Source: Sphingomonas_E sp042693015
Lineage (GTDB): Bacteria; Pseudomonadota; Alphaproteobacteria; Sphingomonadales; Sphingomonadaceae
Length of the DNA stretch: 64,000 bases
Direction of reading: 5' to 3'
Assembly (NCBI RefSeq): GCF_042693015.1
Contig: NZ_CP170544.1
Span: 3,472,001-3,536,000 of the forward strand
The translations under genes were made by a program, and so were the position numbers. A model generated the notes under the pieces. It worked only from the letters and a program-made list of their open reading frames with translations, was not told the origin of the DNA and made no database searches. Positions 1-9,116 of the stretch are shown here, piece by piece. The number at the start of each line of letters is the position of its first letter. The stretch's first letter is position 1.

Positions 1-2349
1 GAGCGAGGCATAGCCTTCGCCCGAGATCTTGGCCGGCATGCCGGGGAACAGATCGTTGACGAGCGCGCGCGACAGGCCGACGGCCTCAAAGTTGTAACCA
101 CCGCGATAGCTGGAGATCACCGCGATCCCCATCTTCGACATGATCTTCAACAGACCATCGTCGATCGCCTTGCGGTGGCGCTTCAGGCATTGTTCGAGGC
201 TGAGATCGCCGAACAGGCCGCGGGCCTGACGATCGACGATCGCGGCTTCGACCAGATAGGCGTTCACCGTCGTCGCGCCGACGCCGATCAGCACCGCATA
301 ATAATGCGTGTCGAGGCATTCGGCCGAACGCACGTTGATCGACGCGTAGGAGCGCAGCCCCTTGCGGACGAGGTGGGTGTGAACCGCCGCAGCCGCGAGG
401 ATCATCGCGATCGCGATCCTGCCGCTGCCGATATTCTCGTCGGTCAGGAACAGTTCGGTCTTGCCTTCGCGAACGGCCTTTTCGGCCTCGGCACGGACAT
501 GAGCGATCGCGTGGCGCAGCGCATCCGGGCCGCCATCGACCGCATAGGTGCAATCGATCTCGGCCGCGTGACTGCCGAAATGGCTCTTGAGGCGCGCCCA
601 GTCTGCACAATCGAGCACCGGTGAATCGAGCACCAGCACGTTCGACTGCTGCGCCTCGACATCAAGGATGTTGGCAAGGTTGCCGAAACGCGTCTTGAGC
701 GACATCACCTGCGTTTCGCGCAAGCTGTCGATCGGCGGGTTGGTCACCTGGCTGAAATTCTGCCGGAAGAAATGGCTGACGAGCCGCGGCTTATCCGAGA
801 TGACGGCCAGCGGCGCATCATCGCCCATCGAACCGATGGCTTCCTTGGCATCCTCGACCTGGGGCGCGAGGATCAGTTCCATATCCTCCATGGTCTGACC
901 CGCTGCGACCTGGCGGCGGATCAGTTCGGCGCGCTCGTAACGCGGCGTGGCGTCGGCCACCGCCGGCAGATCATCGACGCCGAGGAAATCCTTGACCCAT
1001 TCGCCATAAGGCTGCTCGGCCGAGATGCGATCCTTGATCGCGCGGTCGTCGTAGAGCTTGCCCTCTTCGAGGTCGATCGCGATCATCTGGCCTGGGCCCA
1101 TCCGGCCCTTCCGGATGATCGAGCTTTCGGGGACGACAACCATGCCGGTTTCCGAACCGACGATCAGCAGATTGTCCGCGGTCTGGGTCGTGCGGAGCGG
1201 ACGCAGCGCATTGCGATCGACACCGGCGACCGCCCAGCGGCCATCCGTCATCGCGAGCGCGGCCGGGCCGTCCCAAGGTTCCATCACCGAGGCGAGATAG
1301 GAATACATGTCCTGGTGCGGCTGCGGCAGATCGGCTTCCTGCCACGCTTCCGGCACCAGCATCAGCTTGGCGGTCGGCGCGTCGCGGCCCGAGCGGCAGA
1401 TCGCCTCGAACACGGCATCGAGCGCGGCAGTGTCCGACGCGCCGGCCGGGATCAGCGGCTTGATCTCTTCCGAATGCTCGCCGAAGGCCAGCGAGGCCAT
1501 CTTGATCTCGTGACTCTTCATCCAGTTCTTGTTGCCGCGGATCGTGTTGATCTCACCATTATGGGCGAGATTACGGAACGGCTGCGCCAGCCACCATTGC
1601 GGGAAGGTGTTGGTGGAATAACGCTGGTGGAAGATCGCGACGCGGGAAACGAAGCGCTCGTCCTTGAGGTCCGGGTAGAAGACCGACAGTTCCTCGGCGA
1701 GGAACAGGCCCTTGTAGACGATCGACCGGCACGACAGCGAGCAGACGTAGAAGCCCTGGATCTGGGCCTCGATCACCTTGCGCTCGATACGCCTGCGGAT
1801 GAGGTAGAGATTCTTCTCGAACTCGGCCTGATCCATCTCCTCGGGCGTCGGCCCGGCGATCATGATCTGCTCGATTTCGGGGCGGGTGGCCTGCGCCTTC
1901 TCGCCGATCACCGAAACATCGACCGGCACCTGGCGCCAGCCATAGATGGTGTAGCCGAAATCGATGATCTCGGCCTCGACGATGGTGCGGCAGGTTTCCT
2001 GCGCGGCGAGATCGGTGCGTGGCAGGAAGATCATGCCGACGGCGAGACGGTTCGGCATCGGCCGGTGGCCCGACGCGTCGATCGCATCGTCGAAGAAACG
2101 GACCGGCAGGTCGACATGGATGCCGGCGCCGTCGCCGGTCTTGCCATCGGCATCGACCGCGCCGCGGTGCCAGACCGCCTTCAACGCATCGATCGCGGCC
2201 GTCACCACGCGACGCGACGCCTTGCCATCGGTCGCCGCGACAAGGCCGACGCCGCAGGCATCGCCCTCCATCTCGGGGTGATACATGCCTTCGGCGGCGA
2301 GGCGGGTGCGCTCGGCTTCGAGGACGGGGTTGGGCTGGTCGTAGGTCAT
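1..2349 (-). CDS. gltB: Glutamate synthase large subunit, N-terminal 783 residues (cut by window edge)
   Basis: Large (glutaminase/synthase) subunit of NADPH-dependent glutamate synthase, which makes glutamate from glutamine and 2-oxoglutarate in the cytoplasm. The reading frame stays open to base 1, so only about half of the usual ~1500 residues are here. It covers the class II glutamine amidotransferase domain (about residues 32-430) and the start of the central domain; the FMN and Fe-S part lies outside. The nucleophile is Cys32 in EGDACGVGL, preceded by a propeptide as in the family. I chose the ATG at 2349 because GAGGGG sits 8 bases upstream; an ATG at 2355 would be too close to it. The gene follows gltD by 46 bases, so the two form a gltD-gltB operon. 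Confidence 0.95.
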   Translation of the reverse strand, partial: MTYDQPNPVLEAERTRLAAEGMYHPEMEGDACGVGLVAATDGKASRRVVTAAIDALKAVWHRGAVDADGKTGDGAGIHVDLPVRFFDDAIDASGHRPMPNRLAVGMIFLPRTDLAAQETCRTIVEAEIIDFGYTIYGWRQVPVDVSVIGEKAQATRPEIEQIMIAGPTPEEMDQAEFEKNLYLIRRRIERKVIEAQIQGFYVCSLSCRSIVYKGLFLAEELSVFYPDLKDERFVSRVAIFHQRYSTNTFPQWWLAQPFRNLAHNGEINTIRGNKNWMKSHEIKMASLAFGEHSEEIKPLIPAGASDTAALDAVFEAICRSGRDAPTAKLMLVPEAWQEADLPQPHQDMYSYLASVMEPWDGPAALAMTDGRWAVAGVDRNALRPLRTTQTADNLLIVGSETGMVVVPESSIIRKGRMGPGQMIAIDLEEGKLYDDRAIKDRISAEQPYGEWVKDFLGVDDLPAVADATPRYERAELIRRQVAAGQTMEDMELILAPQVEDAKEAIGSMGDDAPLAVISDKPRLVSHFFRQNFSQVTNPPIDSLRETQVMSLKTRFGNLANILDVEAQQSNVLVLDSPVLDCADWARLKSHFGSHAAEIDCTYAVDGGPDALRHAIAHVRAEAEKAVREGKTELFLTDENIGSGRIAIAMILAAAAVHTHLVRKGLRSYASINVRSAECLDTHYYAVLIGVGATTVNAYLVEAAIVDRQARGLFGDLSLEQCLKRHRKAIDDGLLKIMSKMGIAVISSYRGGYNFEAVGLSRALVNDLFPGMPAKISGEGYASL

Positions 2350-2395
2350 CTTCATATCCCCTCGGGGGTATTCTTGCTTCCGTTGGCGCGTGGGA

Positions 2396-3853
2396 TCACG
2401 CCGCCACCTTCTCACGGGCCACGCTGGCCTTCGCCTTCAGGAAGGCGTGCATCCGTTCGGCGACATCGCGCCCGTCGCGGATCGCCCAGACGACGAGGCT
2501 GGCGCCGCGGACGATGTCGCCGGCAGCGAACACGCCTTCGAGGCTGGTCTGCATCGTCTTGTGATCGACGCGCAGCGTGCCCCAGCGGGTGACCGAAAGC
2601 TCCTCGGCATCGAACATCTTGGGCAGATCCTCGGGATCGAAGCCCAGCGCCTTGACGACGAGATCGGCATCGACGCGGAACTCGCTGCCGGGATCGGGTT
2701 CCGGCGCGCGGCGGCCCGAGGCGTCGGGCTGGCCGAGCCGCATCTTCGCGGCACGAACCGCGGAGACGTTGCCGTCCTTGCCGTCAGCCTCGAACGCTTC
2801 CGGGGCGGAGAGCCAGACGAACTCGACGCCTTCTTCCTCGGCATTCGCCACTTCGCGCTGCGATCCCGGCATGTTCGCCCGGTCGCGGCGGTAGAGGCAC
2901 TTCACCGACTTGGCGCCCTGGCGGACCGCGGTGCGAACGCAATCCATCGCCGTATCGCCGCCGCCGACGACGACGACATTCTTGCCCGCGGCATTGAGGC
3001 TGCCATCCTCGAACGCGGGCACCGCATCGCCGAAGCTCTTGCGGTTGGACGCGATCAGATAATCGAGCGCATCGACCACGCCGGACGATCCGACGCCGGG
3101 CGCCTTGATCGCGCGCGGCTTGTAGACCCCGGTGGCGATCAGGATAGCATCGTGCCGCTCGCGCAGTTCTTCCATCGTCGCGTCACGACCGACCTCGAAG
3201 CCGAGGTGGAAGGTGATGCCGGCCGCCTCCAGCCGCTCGACACGGCGCATGACGACATGCTTTTCCAGCTTGAAGCCGGGGATGCCATAGGTCAGCAGCC
3301 CGCCGGCGCGATCGTGCCGGTCATAGACATGCACTTCATAACCGCGCGCGCGCATCAGTTCGGCGGTGGTGAGGCCGGCCGGCCCCGCGCCGATCACGCC
3401 GATCGACTGGCCGCGATCGGGCAGCGGGCGGATCGGCTCGACCCAGCCCTGCTCCCACGCCGTATCGGTGATGTATTTTTCGACCGAGCCGATGGTGACG
3501 GCGCCATGGCCGGAAAATTCGATGACGCAATTGCCTTCGCACAGCCGGTCCTGCGGGCAGATGCGGCCGCAAATCTCGGGCATGGTCGAGGTCGCGTTCG
3601 ACAGCTCATAGGCTTCGCGCAGCCGGCCTTCGGCGGTCAGCCGCAGCCAATCGGGGATATGGTTGTGGAGCGGGCAGTGCGTGGAGCAATAAGGCACGCC
3701 GCATTGCGAGCAGCGCGAGGACTGCTCCTCGGCCTTCACTGCTTCATATTTGCGCGCGATCTCGCCGAAATCCGCGTTGCGCTCATCCGCCGGCCGCTTG
3801 GCCGGATAGTCCTGACCCACCCGGACAAACTTGAGCATGGGGTCGTTCGCCAT
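2396..3853 (-). CDS. gltD: Glutamate synthase small subunit
   Basis: NADPH-oxidising, FAD-containing beta subunit of glutamate synthase; it passes electrons through Fe-S clusters to GltB. The 485 residues match the family length. Visible are two N-terminal cysteine groups (Cys48/51/56/60 and Cys95/99/105/109), a FAD motif GAGPAG at about 155-160 and a second nucleotide motif GGGDTAMDC for NADPH. The frame extends 12 codons further upstream, but the ATG at 3853 has AGGAGA 8 bases before it and begins the conserved MANDPMLKF. It is the first gene of the operon, with gltB downstream. The order gltD then gltB is the reverse of E. coli. Confidence 0.95.
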   Translation of the reverse strand: MANDPMLKFVRVGQDYPAKRPADERNADFGEIARKYEAVKAEEQSSRCSQCGVPYCSTHCPLHNHIPDWLRLTAEGRLREAYELSNATSTMPEICGRICPQDRLCEGNCVIEFSGHGAVTIGSVEKYITDTAWEQGWVEPIRPLPDRGQSIGVIGAGPAGLTTAELMRARGYEVHVYDRHDRAGGLLTYGIPGFKLEKHVVMRRVERLEAAGITFHLGFEVGRDATMEELRERHDAILIATGVYKPRAIKAPGVGSSGVVDALDYLIASNRKSFGDAVPAFEDGSLNAAGKNVVVVGGGDTAMDCVRTAVRQGAKSVKCLYRRDRANMPGSQREVANAEEEGVEFVWLSAPEAFEADGKDGNVSAVRAAKMRLGQPDASGRRAPEPDPGSEFRVDADLVVKALGFDPEDLPKMFDAEELSVTRWGTLRVDHKTMQTSLEGVFAAGDIVRGASLVVWAIRDGRDVAERMHAFLKAKASVAREKVAA

Positions 3854-3919
3854 GAAACCATTCTCCTGTCGAGCGGCCCAATGACGCATCGAAAGAACAG
3901 AGTCACGTCGAATCTGCGC

Positions 3920-3944
3920 AATAGGTCAGTATATGAGACCTATT
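3920..3944. promoter_or_regulatory. 8-bp inverted repeat upstream of gltD
   Basis: AATAGGTC and GACCTATT are perfect inverted arms separated by 9 bases, 67 bases upstream of the gltD start in an AT-rich stretch. The position suits an operator or promoter element of the glt operon. The binding protein is unknown. Confidence 0.4.
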
Positions 3945-4012
3945 ATTTAGATATTCCGTTTGAGATGAACGGCGAGATCGCCTCCGTGTAATTTTATAAG
4001 TCCGTTTCGGTC

Positions 4013-4816
4013 CTATCGCGCCAGCAGCCAGACGAGAGCGATGGTTCCGGCGACGATGCGATACCAGGCGAAGGGCGCAAAACCGTAGCGGCTGACGATG
4101 CCGATGAACCAGCGGATCACCACGAGCGCGACGACGAAGGAGACGACAAAGCCCACCGCGATCGCCGACCAGTCATCGCTGCCGAGCGCACCGCCGCTCT
4201 TGTAGAGATCGTAACCCGAAGCCGCGAGCATCGTCGGCACGGCGAGGAAGAAGCTGAACTCCGCCGCCGTCTTGCGCTCGACGCCCAGCCCCAGCGCGCC
4301 CATGATCGTCGCCCCCGAACGGCTGACGCCGGGGATCATCGACAGACATTGGACCATGCCGATGCCGAGCGCGGTCTTCCACGTCATCTCCTCGACGGTA
4401 TGGGTGGTGGGCTGGCGCACCAACCGCTCGATCAGTAGGATCGCGATACCGCCGACGATCAGCGCGACCGCGACGATCTCGGGCGTTTCCAGCATCGCCT
4501 TGACGATCTTGTAGACCATCAGCCCGATCACCGCCGACGGCAGGAAGCCCAAAGCGATATTGCGGGTGAAGGCGATCGCCTTGGCATCGCCCCTGGTCAA
4601 CCCGAGGAACACATCCCAGAAGCGCCGCCAGTAGAGGACGATCACGGCGAGGATCGCGCCGAGCTGGATGACGATCTCGAACGTGCCGGCCGCTGCCGAA
4701 TTGAAACCCAGCAGTTCGCCCGCGAGGATCAGATGCCCGGTCGAGGAGACGGGGATGAACTCCGTCAGGCCCTCGACGATGCCAAGGAGGATGACGACGA
4801 GAAGCGCAGGAAGCAT
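4013..4816 (-). CDS. uppP: Undecaprenyl-diphosphatase
   Basis: Integral membrane phosphatase (BacA/UppP) that dephosphorylates undecaprenyl diphosphate so the lipid carrier can be reused for peptidoglycan and other wall polymers. About 267 residues with seven or more hydrophobic segments. Both family signatures are present: EGLTEFIPVSSTGHL near the N-terminus and PGVSRSGAT in the middle. I give the ATG at 4816 as start; an in-frame TTG at 4822 is possible because a GAAAG motif is better spaced for it. It runs in the same direction as its neighbours but is separated from them, so it is probably its own transcript. Confidence 0.93.
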   Translation of the reverse strand: MLPALLVVILLGIVEGLTEFIPVSSTGHLILAGELLGFNSAAAGTFEIVIQLGAILAVIVLYWRRFWDVFLGLTRGDAKAIAFTRNIALGFLPSAVIGLMVYKIVKAMLETPEIVAVALIVGGIAILLIERLVRQPTTHTVEEMTWKTALGIGMVQCLSMIPGVSRSGATIMGALGLGVERKTAAEFSFFLAVPTMLAASGYDLYKSGGALGSDDWSAIAVGFVVSFVVALVVIRWFIGIVSRYGFAPFAWYRIVAGTIALVWLLAR

Positions 4817-4869
4817 CGGCAACAGCTTTCGGCCGGGAGGGGCGCGGGAGTGCGGACCTCTGGGGAGGT

Positions 4870-4893
4870 GCGAGGGGCCGGGATGCCCCTCGC
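4870..4893. terminator. GC-rich hairpin between the NDUFA9-like gene and uppP
   Basis: GCGAGGGGC and GCCCCTCGC form a perfect 9-bp stem with a 6-base loop, just after the NDUFA9-like stop codon on the minus strand. There is no clear T-run, so intrinsic termination is uncertain. Confidence 0.4.
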
Positions 4894-4897
4894 CGGA

Positions 4898-5830
4898 TCA
4901 GGCGGCGCTTGGCTTGGCGAAGCGGCCGTGGCGCCTATACTGGACCAGCCAGCCCGGCGCGATCGCTTCCAGCGGCGATGGCTGGATGCCGAAGGCCGCG
5001 AAGCCTTCGGCGCCGGCGCCGACGACATTGTCTTTCTGCAGCATCAGCCACTGATCCCAGGTGATCGGCGCGCCCGGAGCCCAGCCGCCGATCCGCGCCA
5101 TCAGCCGCGCGGCCTGATCGGGGATCTGCAGGATCGCCGGATCGCGGCCAGCCGCCTTGGCGATCCAGGCGTTGAGATCGGCCATCGAGATCGTCTCCGG
5201 CCCGCCAAGCTCGAAAGTGCGGCCGCCGAACGTGGTCGGATCGAGCGCCGCCATCGCGATCGCCCGGGCGACATCCGCGACGAACACCGGCTGGAACTTC
5301 GCTTGCCCCCGAATCACCGGCAGCACCGGCAGGCGGGCCATGTTGGCGAAGCGGTTCACGAACTGGTCTTCGGGCCCGAAGATGATCGACGGACGGATGA
5401 TCGTCGCGTTGGGGAAGGCCGCGCGCACCGCCGCCTCGCCTTCGCCCTTCGAACGGGCATAATGCGATTCGGCCGTCGCATCGGCGCCGATCGCCGAAAC
5501 CTGGACGAGTGCGCCAACGCCGGCGTCGCGCGCGGCCTCGGCTATGTTTCGGGCGCCGGCGACATGCAGCGAATCGAAATCGCCCTTCAAAATGCCGACC
5601 AGATTGATCACCGCATCCGACCCGGCGACGACGCGGGCGACGCTATCCGCCTTGGTGATATCCGCCGCGGCGAACTGGGTCTGGCCGAGGCCACCCAGCG
5701 TCTTCACAAACCAGGCGCGCTTGGGATCGCGCTCCGCCAGGCGCACGCGGGCGCCCGCCTTCAACAATTCCTGCGCGACATAGCGGCCCAGAAAACCGCC
5801 GCCGCCGAACAGGGTAACAAGTGCCGTCAT
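4898..5830 (-). CDS. NAD(P)-binding protein, complex I NDUFA9 subunit family
   Basis: An atypical short-chain dehydrogenase fold protein of 310 residues. The N-terminal TLFGGGGFLGRYVA is the nucleotide-binding loop (about residues 6-19). The family is related to the NDUFA9 accessory subunit of respiratory complex I and to nucleoside-diphosphate-sugar epimerases, and is widespread in alphaproteobacteria. The substrate cannot be deduced. The frame reaches back to 5899, but the ATG at 5830 begins the conserved strand and has GGGAAA upstream; the longer N-terminus does not look like protein. uppP lies downstream beyond a hairpin. Confidence 0.85.
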   Translation of the reverse strand: MTALVTLFGGGGFLGRYVAQELLKAGARVRLAERDPKRAWFVKTLGGLGQTQFAAADITKADSVARVVAGSDAVINLVGILKGDFDSLHVAGARNIAEAARDAGVGALVQVSAIGADATAESHYARSKGEGEAAVRAAFPNATIIRPSIIFGPEDQFVNRFANMARLPVLPVIRGQAKFQPVFVADVARAIAMAALDPTTFGGRTFELGGPETISMADLNAWIAKAAGRDPAILQIPDQAARLMARIGGWAPGAPITWDQWLMLQKDNVVGAGAEGFAAFGIQPSPLEAIAPGWLVQYRRHGRFAKPSAA

Positions 5831-5938
5831 GTCCGTTTCCCGAATGTCGTGAAAATTTCCGTTCGCAACTGCAATGCCGGGCACAGCGCGTGTTGACAAG
5901 CACCGAGAGCCTCCCCTAAAGGCCGCCGCCTACCCCGT

Positions 5939-6025
5939 GCCCAGATGGCGGAATTGGTAGACGCACCAGCTTCAGGTGCTGGCGATCGCAAGGTCGTGGA
6001 GGTTCGAGTCCTCTTCTGGGCACCA
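5939..6025 (+). tRNA. tRNA-Leu (anticodon CAG)
   Basis: Full cloverleaf: acceptor arms GCCCAGA (5939-5945) and TCTGGGC (6015-6021), anticodon arm CCAGC/GCTGG with loop TTCAGGT, so the anticodon is CAG. A long variable arm typical of leucine tRNAs follows, then T arm GGTTCGAGTCC and encoded CCA at 6023-6025. A tyrosine integrase starts 165 bases downstream, the usual layout of an island integrated into a tRNA 3' end. Confidence 0.97.
6001..6025 (+). other. Probable attachment site core at the tRNA-Leu 3' end
   Basis: Tyrosine integrases of the P4 type commonly use the T arm and 3' end of a tRNA as att core, and such an integrase starts just downstream in the same orientation. I found no second copy of this 3' end in the window, so the right end of the island is either outside or lost. 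Confidence 0.4.
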
Positions 6026-6126
6026 TTTTCCGATCCGAGGACGTCCACCGGCGTCCGTCAAGTGGATCGGAAATAAGGAAAATTTCCACTATTCTGTCCG
6101 GCTTGGTTCGGGTGGGTTTACCGACA

Positions 6127-6149
6127 GATAACCCCATTTTGGGGTTATC
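6127..6149. promoter_or_regulatory. Perfect 10-bp hairpin upstream of the integrase
   Basis: GATAACCCCA and TGGGGTTATC are perfect inverted arms with a 3-base loop, 40 bases before the integrase start. It could be an integrase arm-type or excisionase site, or a hairpin blocking read-through from the tRNA. Confidence 0.4.
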
Positions 6150-6189
6150 TCGGGGTCATCTTCCACCCGGTTTTCGGATGGAGATACCC

Positions 6190-6568
6190 ATGGCGCTCAC
6201 GGCCATTGCGATCAAGAATGCCCGCCCTCGTTCCAAACCCTACAAGCTCGCGGACGAGCGCTCACTCTACCTGCTCGTCAGCCCGAACGGATCGAAATAT
6301 TGGCGGCTACAATATCGCCATCTCGAGCAGTACAGGACGCTCGCGCTCGGCGTATGGCCTGACGTCAGCCTTGCCGAGGCCCGCGATAAACGCGACGCCG
6401 CTCGCAAGCAGATTGCGGACGGCATCGATCCACTTGCCGAGAAGAAGCGCCGCCGCGCGCTCGCCAAACTCGATGCTGGCAACACTTTCCGCTCGGTCGC
6501 CGAGGAGTGGGTCGAAAAAATCACTCGGGAGGGTCGGGCGGAAGTCACCCTCGAGAAAGTTCATTGGC
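6190..6568 (+). pseudogene. Tyrosine integrase, N-terminal fragment cut by IS21
   Basis: The first ~126 residues match the arm-DNA-binding domain (DUF4102 type) of P4-like tyrosine recombinases: MALTAIAIKNARPRSKPYKL, then the DGSGL-like strand as ADERSLYLLVSP, then GVWPDVSLAEARDKR. It runs into the core-binding domain (FRSVAEEWVEKI) and stops where the IS21 copy begins. The catalytic domain with its R-H-R-Y residues is absent from the other side of the IS, so the gene is dead, not merely interrupted. The ATG at 6190 is preceded by GGATGGAG. Family members are about 400 residues long. Confidence 0.88.
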
Positions 6569-6681
6569 TGTGAATCGGCGTGGAATATTGACCCCGTTTC
6601 TGGGGTGATCGGCGTGCAAAATTGACCCCCTGAACATGGCCGGTTCAGGCTTTCGCGCTTTGGCGCGGGAGCGAGCGGGGG

Positions 6682-8247
6682 ATGCTGATCGTGGAGACGG
6701 TAGCGCGGATCCGCCGCGAGTTTTTCGTGAAGGGCAAGTCGATCAAGGAGATCGTGCGCGATCTCGGCGTATCGCGGAACACGGTGCGCAAGGTGTTGCG
6801 TTCGGGCGCGACGGCATTTGCCTATGAGCGGACGGTGCAGCCGTTGCCGAAGCTGGGGCCGTGGGCCTCGGAGCTGGAAGGGTTGCTGGAAACGAACGAG
6901 CGCAAGGCGCGGCGCGAGCGGCTGACGATGATCCGGATCTTCGAGGAGCTGCAGGGTCTGGGTTATCGTGGCGGCTACGACGCGGTGCGCCGATATGCGG
7001 CGGGCTGGCATCGCGGGCGGTCGGCAGCGACGGCCGCGGCCTATGTGCCGCTGAGCTTCGACCCGGGCGAGGCTTACCAGTTCGACTGGAGTCACGAGGT
7101 TGCGATCATCGGTGGTGTGCCGACGACGGTGAAGGTCGCGCACATGCGGCTGTGCCACAGCCGGATGTTCTATGTGCGTGCCTATCCGCGCGAGAGCCAG
7201 GAGATGGTCTTCGACGCCCATGACAAGGCGTTCGCCTTCTTTGGCGGGGCCTGCCAGCGCGGCATCTACGACAATATGAAGACGGCGGTGGACGCGATCT
7301 TCGTCGGCCGCGAGCGCCAATATAATCGCCGCTTCCAGCAGATGTGCGCGCACTATCTGGTCGATCCGGTGGCCTGCACGCCGGCGTCGGGGTGGGAGAA
7401 GGGACAGGTCGAGAATCAGGTCGGCTTGGTGCGGGAGCGCTTCTTCACGCCCCGGCTGCGGTTCAAGAGCTATGGCGAGCTCAACGCCTGGTTGGAGGAT
7501 CGCTGCCTGGCCTATGCCCGCCGCGCAGCGCATCCCGAGCTCAAGGCGCAGACGATACAGGAGGTGTTCGAGCAGGCGGACCGCCCGGCATTGATCGCCT
7601 ATCGCGGGCCGTTCGACGGCTTCCATGCGCTGCCGGCATCGGTATCGAAGACGCTGCTGGTCCGGTTCGATTACAATAAATACTCGGTCCACGCGAAGGC
7701 GGCAGGACGGCCGGTCGAGATCCATGCCTATGCCGACCGCATCGTGATCCGCCAGGACGGCGAGAGCGTCGGCGAGCATGTTCGGCGGTTCGGGCGCGAG
7801 CAGACGATCTACGATCCGTGGCACTATGTGCCCGTCCTCGCGCGCAAGCCGGGCGCGTTGCGCAACGGTGCCCCCTTCAAGGAATGGGATCTGCCGCCCG
7901 CGATCGAGCGGGTCCGGCGGCGGCTTGCCGCCCATGCCGATGGCGATCGCCAGATGGTCGGCATCCTCGCGGCGGTGGTGAGCGACGGGCTGGACGCCGT
8001 GGATGCGGCCTGCGCCGAAGCGCTCCTTGGCGGCCCGATCAGCCGCGATGTCGTACTCAACATCCTGACCCGCCAGCGGCAGCCGCCGGCGCCGCTCAAC
8101 ATCGCGACGCCCGAAGGGCTGCGACTTGCCCATGAACCTATTGCCGACTGTGCCCGATATGACAGCCTGAGGAGGTCTTATGGAACGCCACGAGATCCTG
8201 GACATGATGGCGACGCTGAAGCTGGCCGGCATGCGCCATGCCTATGA
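6682..8247 (+). CDS. istA: IS21 transposase IstA (copy 1)
   Basis: DDE transposase of the IS21 family, 521 residues. An N-terminal helix-turn-helix is seen at about residues 18-40 (IKEIVRDLGVSRNTVRKVL). The rve-type integrase core follows with the first aspartate in YQFDWSHEVAIIGG, the second in the RGIYDNMKTAVDAIF region, and the glutamate in GWEKGQVENQVG. A C-terminal beta domain follows. The start at 6682 has GCGGGAGCGAGCGGGG upstream. The gene overlaps istB by 68 bases in another frame. The encoded protein is identical to that of copy 2. Confidence 0.95.
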   Translation: MLIVETVARIRREFFVKGKSIKEIVRDLGVSRNTVRKVLRSGATAFAYERTVQPLPKLGPWASELEGLLETNERKARRERLTMIRIFEELQGLGYRGGYDAVRRYAAGWHRGRSAATAAAYVPLSFDPGEAYQFDWSHEVAIIGGVPTTVKVAHMRLCHSRMFYVRAYPRESQEMVFDAHDKAFAFFGGACQRGIYDNMKTAVDAIFVGRERQYNRRFQQMCAHYLVDPVACTPASGWEKGQVENQVGLVRERFFTPRLRFKSYGELNAWLEDRCLAYARRAAHPELKAQTIQEVFEQADRPALIAYRGPFDGFHALPASVSKTLLVRFDYNKYSVHAKAAGRPVEIHAYADRIVIRQDGESVGEHVRRFGREQTIYDPWHYVPVLARKPGALRNGAPFKEWDLPPAIERVRRRLAAHADGDRQMVGILAAVVSDGLDAVDAACAEALLGGPISRDVVLNILTRQRQPPAPLNIATPEGLRLAHEPIADCARYDSLRRSYGTPRDPGHDGDAEAGRHAPCL

Positions 8248-8914
8248 CGAGGTCGTCGCCGATGCGGTGAAGCGGCAGCACTCCGCCCAGCGCGTGATCG
8301 GCGACCTGCTCAAGGCCGAGATCGACGAAAAGCAGGCCCGCTCGATCAAATATCAGATGACGATTGCCAAGCTGCCGCTGGCGAAGGAACTGGCCGGCTT
8401 CGACTTTACCGCCACCCCGATCAACGAGCCCCTGGTCCGCGACCTTGCCACCGGCGGGTTCCTGACCAGCCAGCGCAACGCCGTCCTGGTCGGCGGAACC
8501 GGCACGGGCAAGACCCATCTGGCCATCGCGATCGGCTGCGCCTGTGTGCGCAGCGGTGCCAGGGCCCGGTTCTACAATACCGTCGACCTGGTGAACCGGC
8601 TCGAAGCCGAAGCGCGCGCCGGCAAGCCGGGGCGGATCGCCGACCATCTGTCGCGGCTCGATCTCGTGATCCTCGATGAGCTCGGCTATCTGCCGTTCGC
8701 CCTCTCCGGTGGCCAGCTCCTGTTCCACCTCGTCAGCCGGCTCTATGAGCAGACCTCGATCATCGTCACCACCAACCTTGCGTTCGGCGAATGGCCCAGC
8801 GTGTTCGGCGACGCCAAGATGACCACCGCACTGCTCGACCGACTGACCCACCATTGCGACATCGTCGAGACCGGCAATGAGAGTTGGCGCTTCAAGAGCC
8901 GCGAAGCCGCCTAA
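8180..8914 (+). CDS. istB: IS21 helper ATPase IstB (copy 1)
   Basis: AAA+ ATPase of DnaC type that assists IstA in target choice and strand transfer; 244 residues. Walker A is GGTGTGKTHL at about residues 105-114 and Walker B is LVILDELGYLPF at about 161-172. The start ATG at 8180 lies inside the istA end and has GAGGAGG six bases before it, so translation is probably coupled. The protein is identical to that of copy 2. Confidence 0.95.
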   Translation: MERHEILDMMATLKLAGMRHAYDEVVADAVKRQHSAQRVIGDLLKAEIDEKQARSIKYQMTIAKLPLAKELAGFDFTATPINEPLVRDLATGGFLTSQRNAVLVGGTGTGKTHLAIAIGCACVRSGARARFYNTVDLVNRLEAEARAGKPGRIADHLSRLDLVILDELGYLPFALSGGQLLFHLVSRLYEQTSIIVTTNLAFGEWPSVFGDAKMTTALLDRLTHHCDIVETGNESWRFKSREAA

Positions 8915-9116
8915 CCCCTTCCCCCGGACCCCCATCCCCCGGGTTGACCCGGTGGGCCCACAGGTACCTCCCACGGACGCCGCCGCCAGCGCTCCTGACG
9001 GCGCGCGGCGTCGTCCGCGGGGCCCTCCTATGGACTACCGGGACAACCCGAACTGCCATTATCCGGGGGTCAACTTTGGACGCCGATAGGGGGTCAACTT
9101 CCAATGCCGTTTGACA

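Larger units (their letters stand above)
6569..9116 (+). mobile_element. IS21-family insertion sequence, copy 1 (2548 bp)
   Basis: Ends were set by comparing the two copies: shared sequence starts at TGTGAATCGG and stops at CCGTTTGACA. The terminal inverted repeats are imperfect but clear (TGT-AA-CGGC...TTGACCCC). Each end carries two copies of a CGGCGT-N2-AA-N2-TTGACCCC motif (6576-6595 and 6610-6629 on the left; 9066-9085 and 9090-9109 inverted on the right), as expected for IstA binding sites in this family. It carries istA and istB. No target duplication is visible: the flanks are ATTGGC on the left and TTCTGC on the right. Both flanks are broken genes. Confidence 0.95.

Noticed and set aside
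772..2592. 606-codon plus-strand frame opposite gltB
   Set aside because: It is the antisense of a real gene; composition is Arg/Asp/Gly-rich with no domain. gltB on the minus strand reads as a continuous known enzyme.
2390..3991. 533-codon plus-strand frame opposite gltD
   Set aside because: Antisense shadow of gltD caused by high GC codon use.
6307..8232. 641-codon minus-strand frame opposite istA (and its twin at 34968-36779)
   Set aside because: Antisense to istA; repeated only because the IS is repeated.
8138..8974. 278-codon minus-strand frame opposite istB (twin at 34226-35062)
   Set aside because: Antisense shadow with no protein features.
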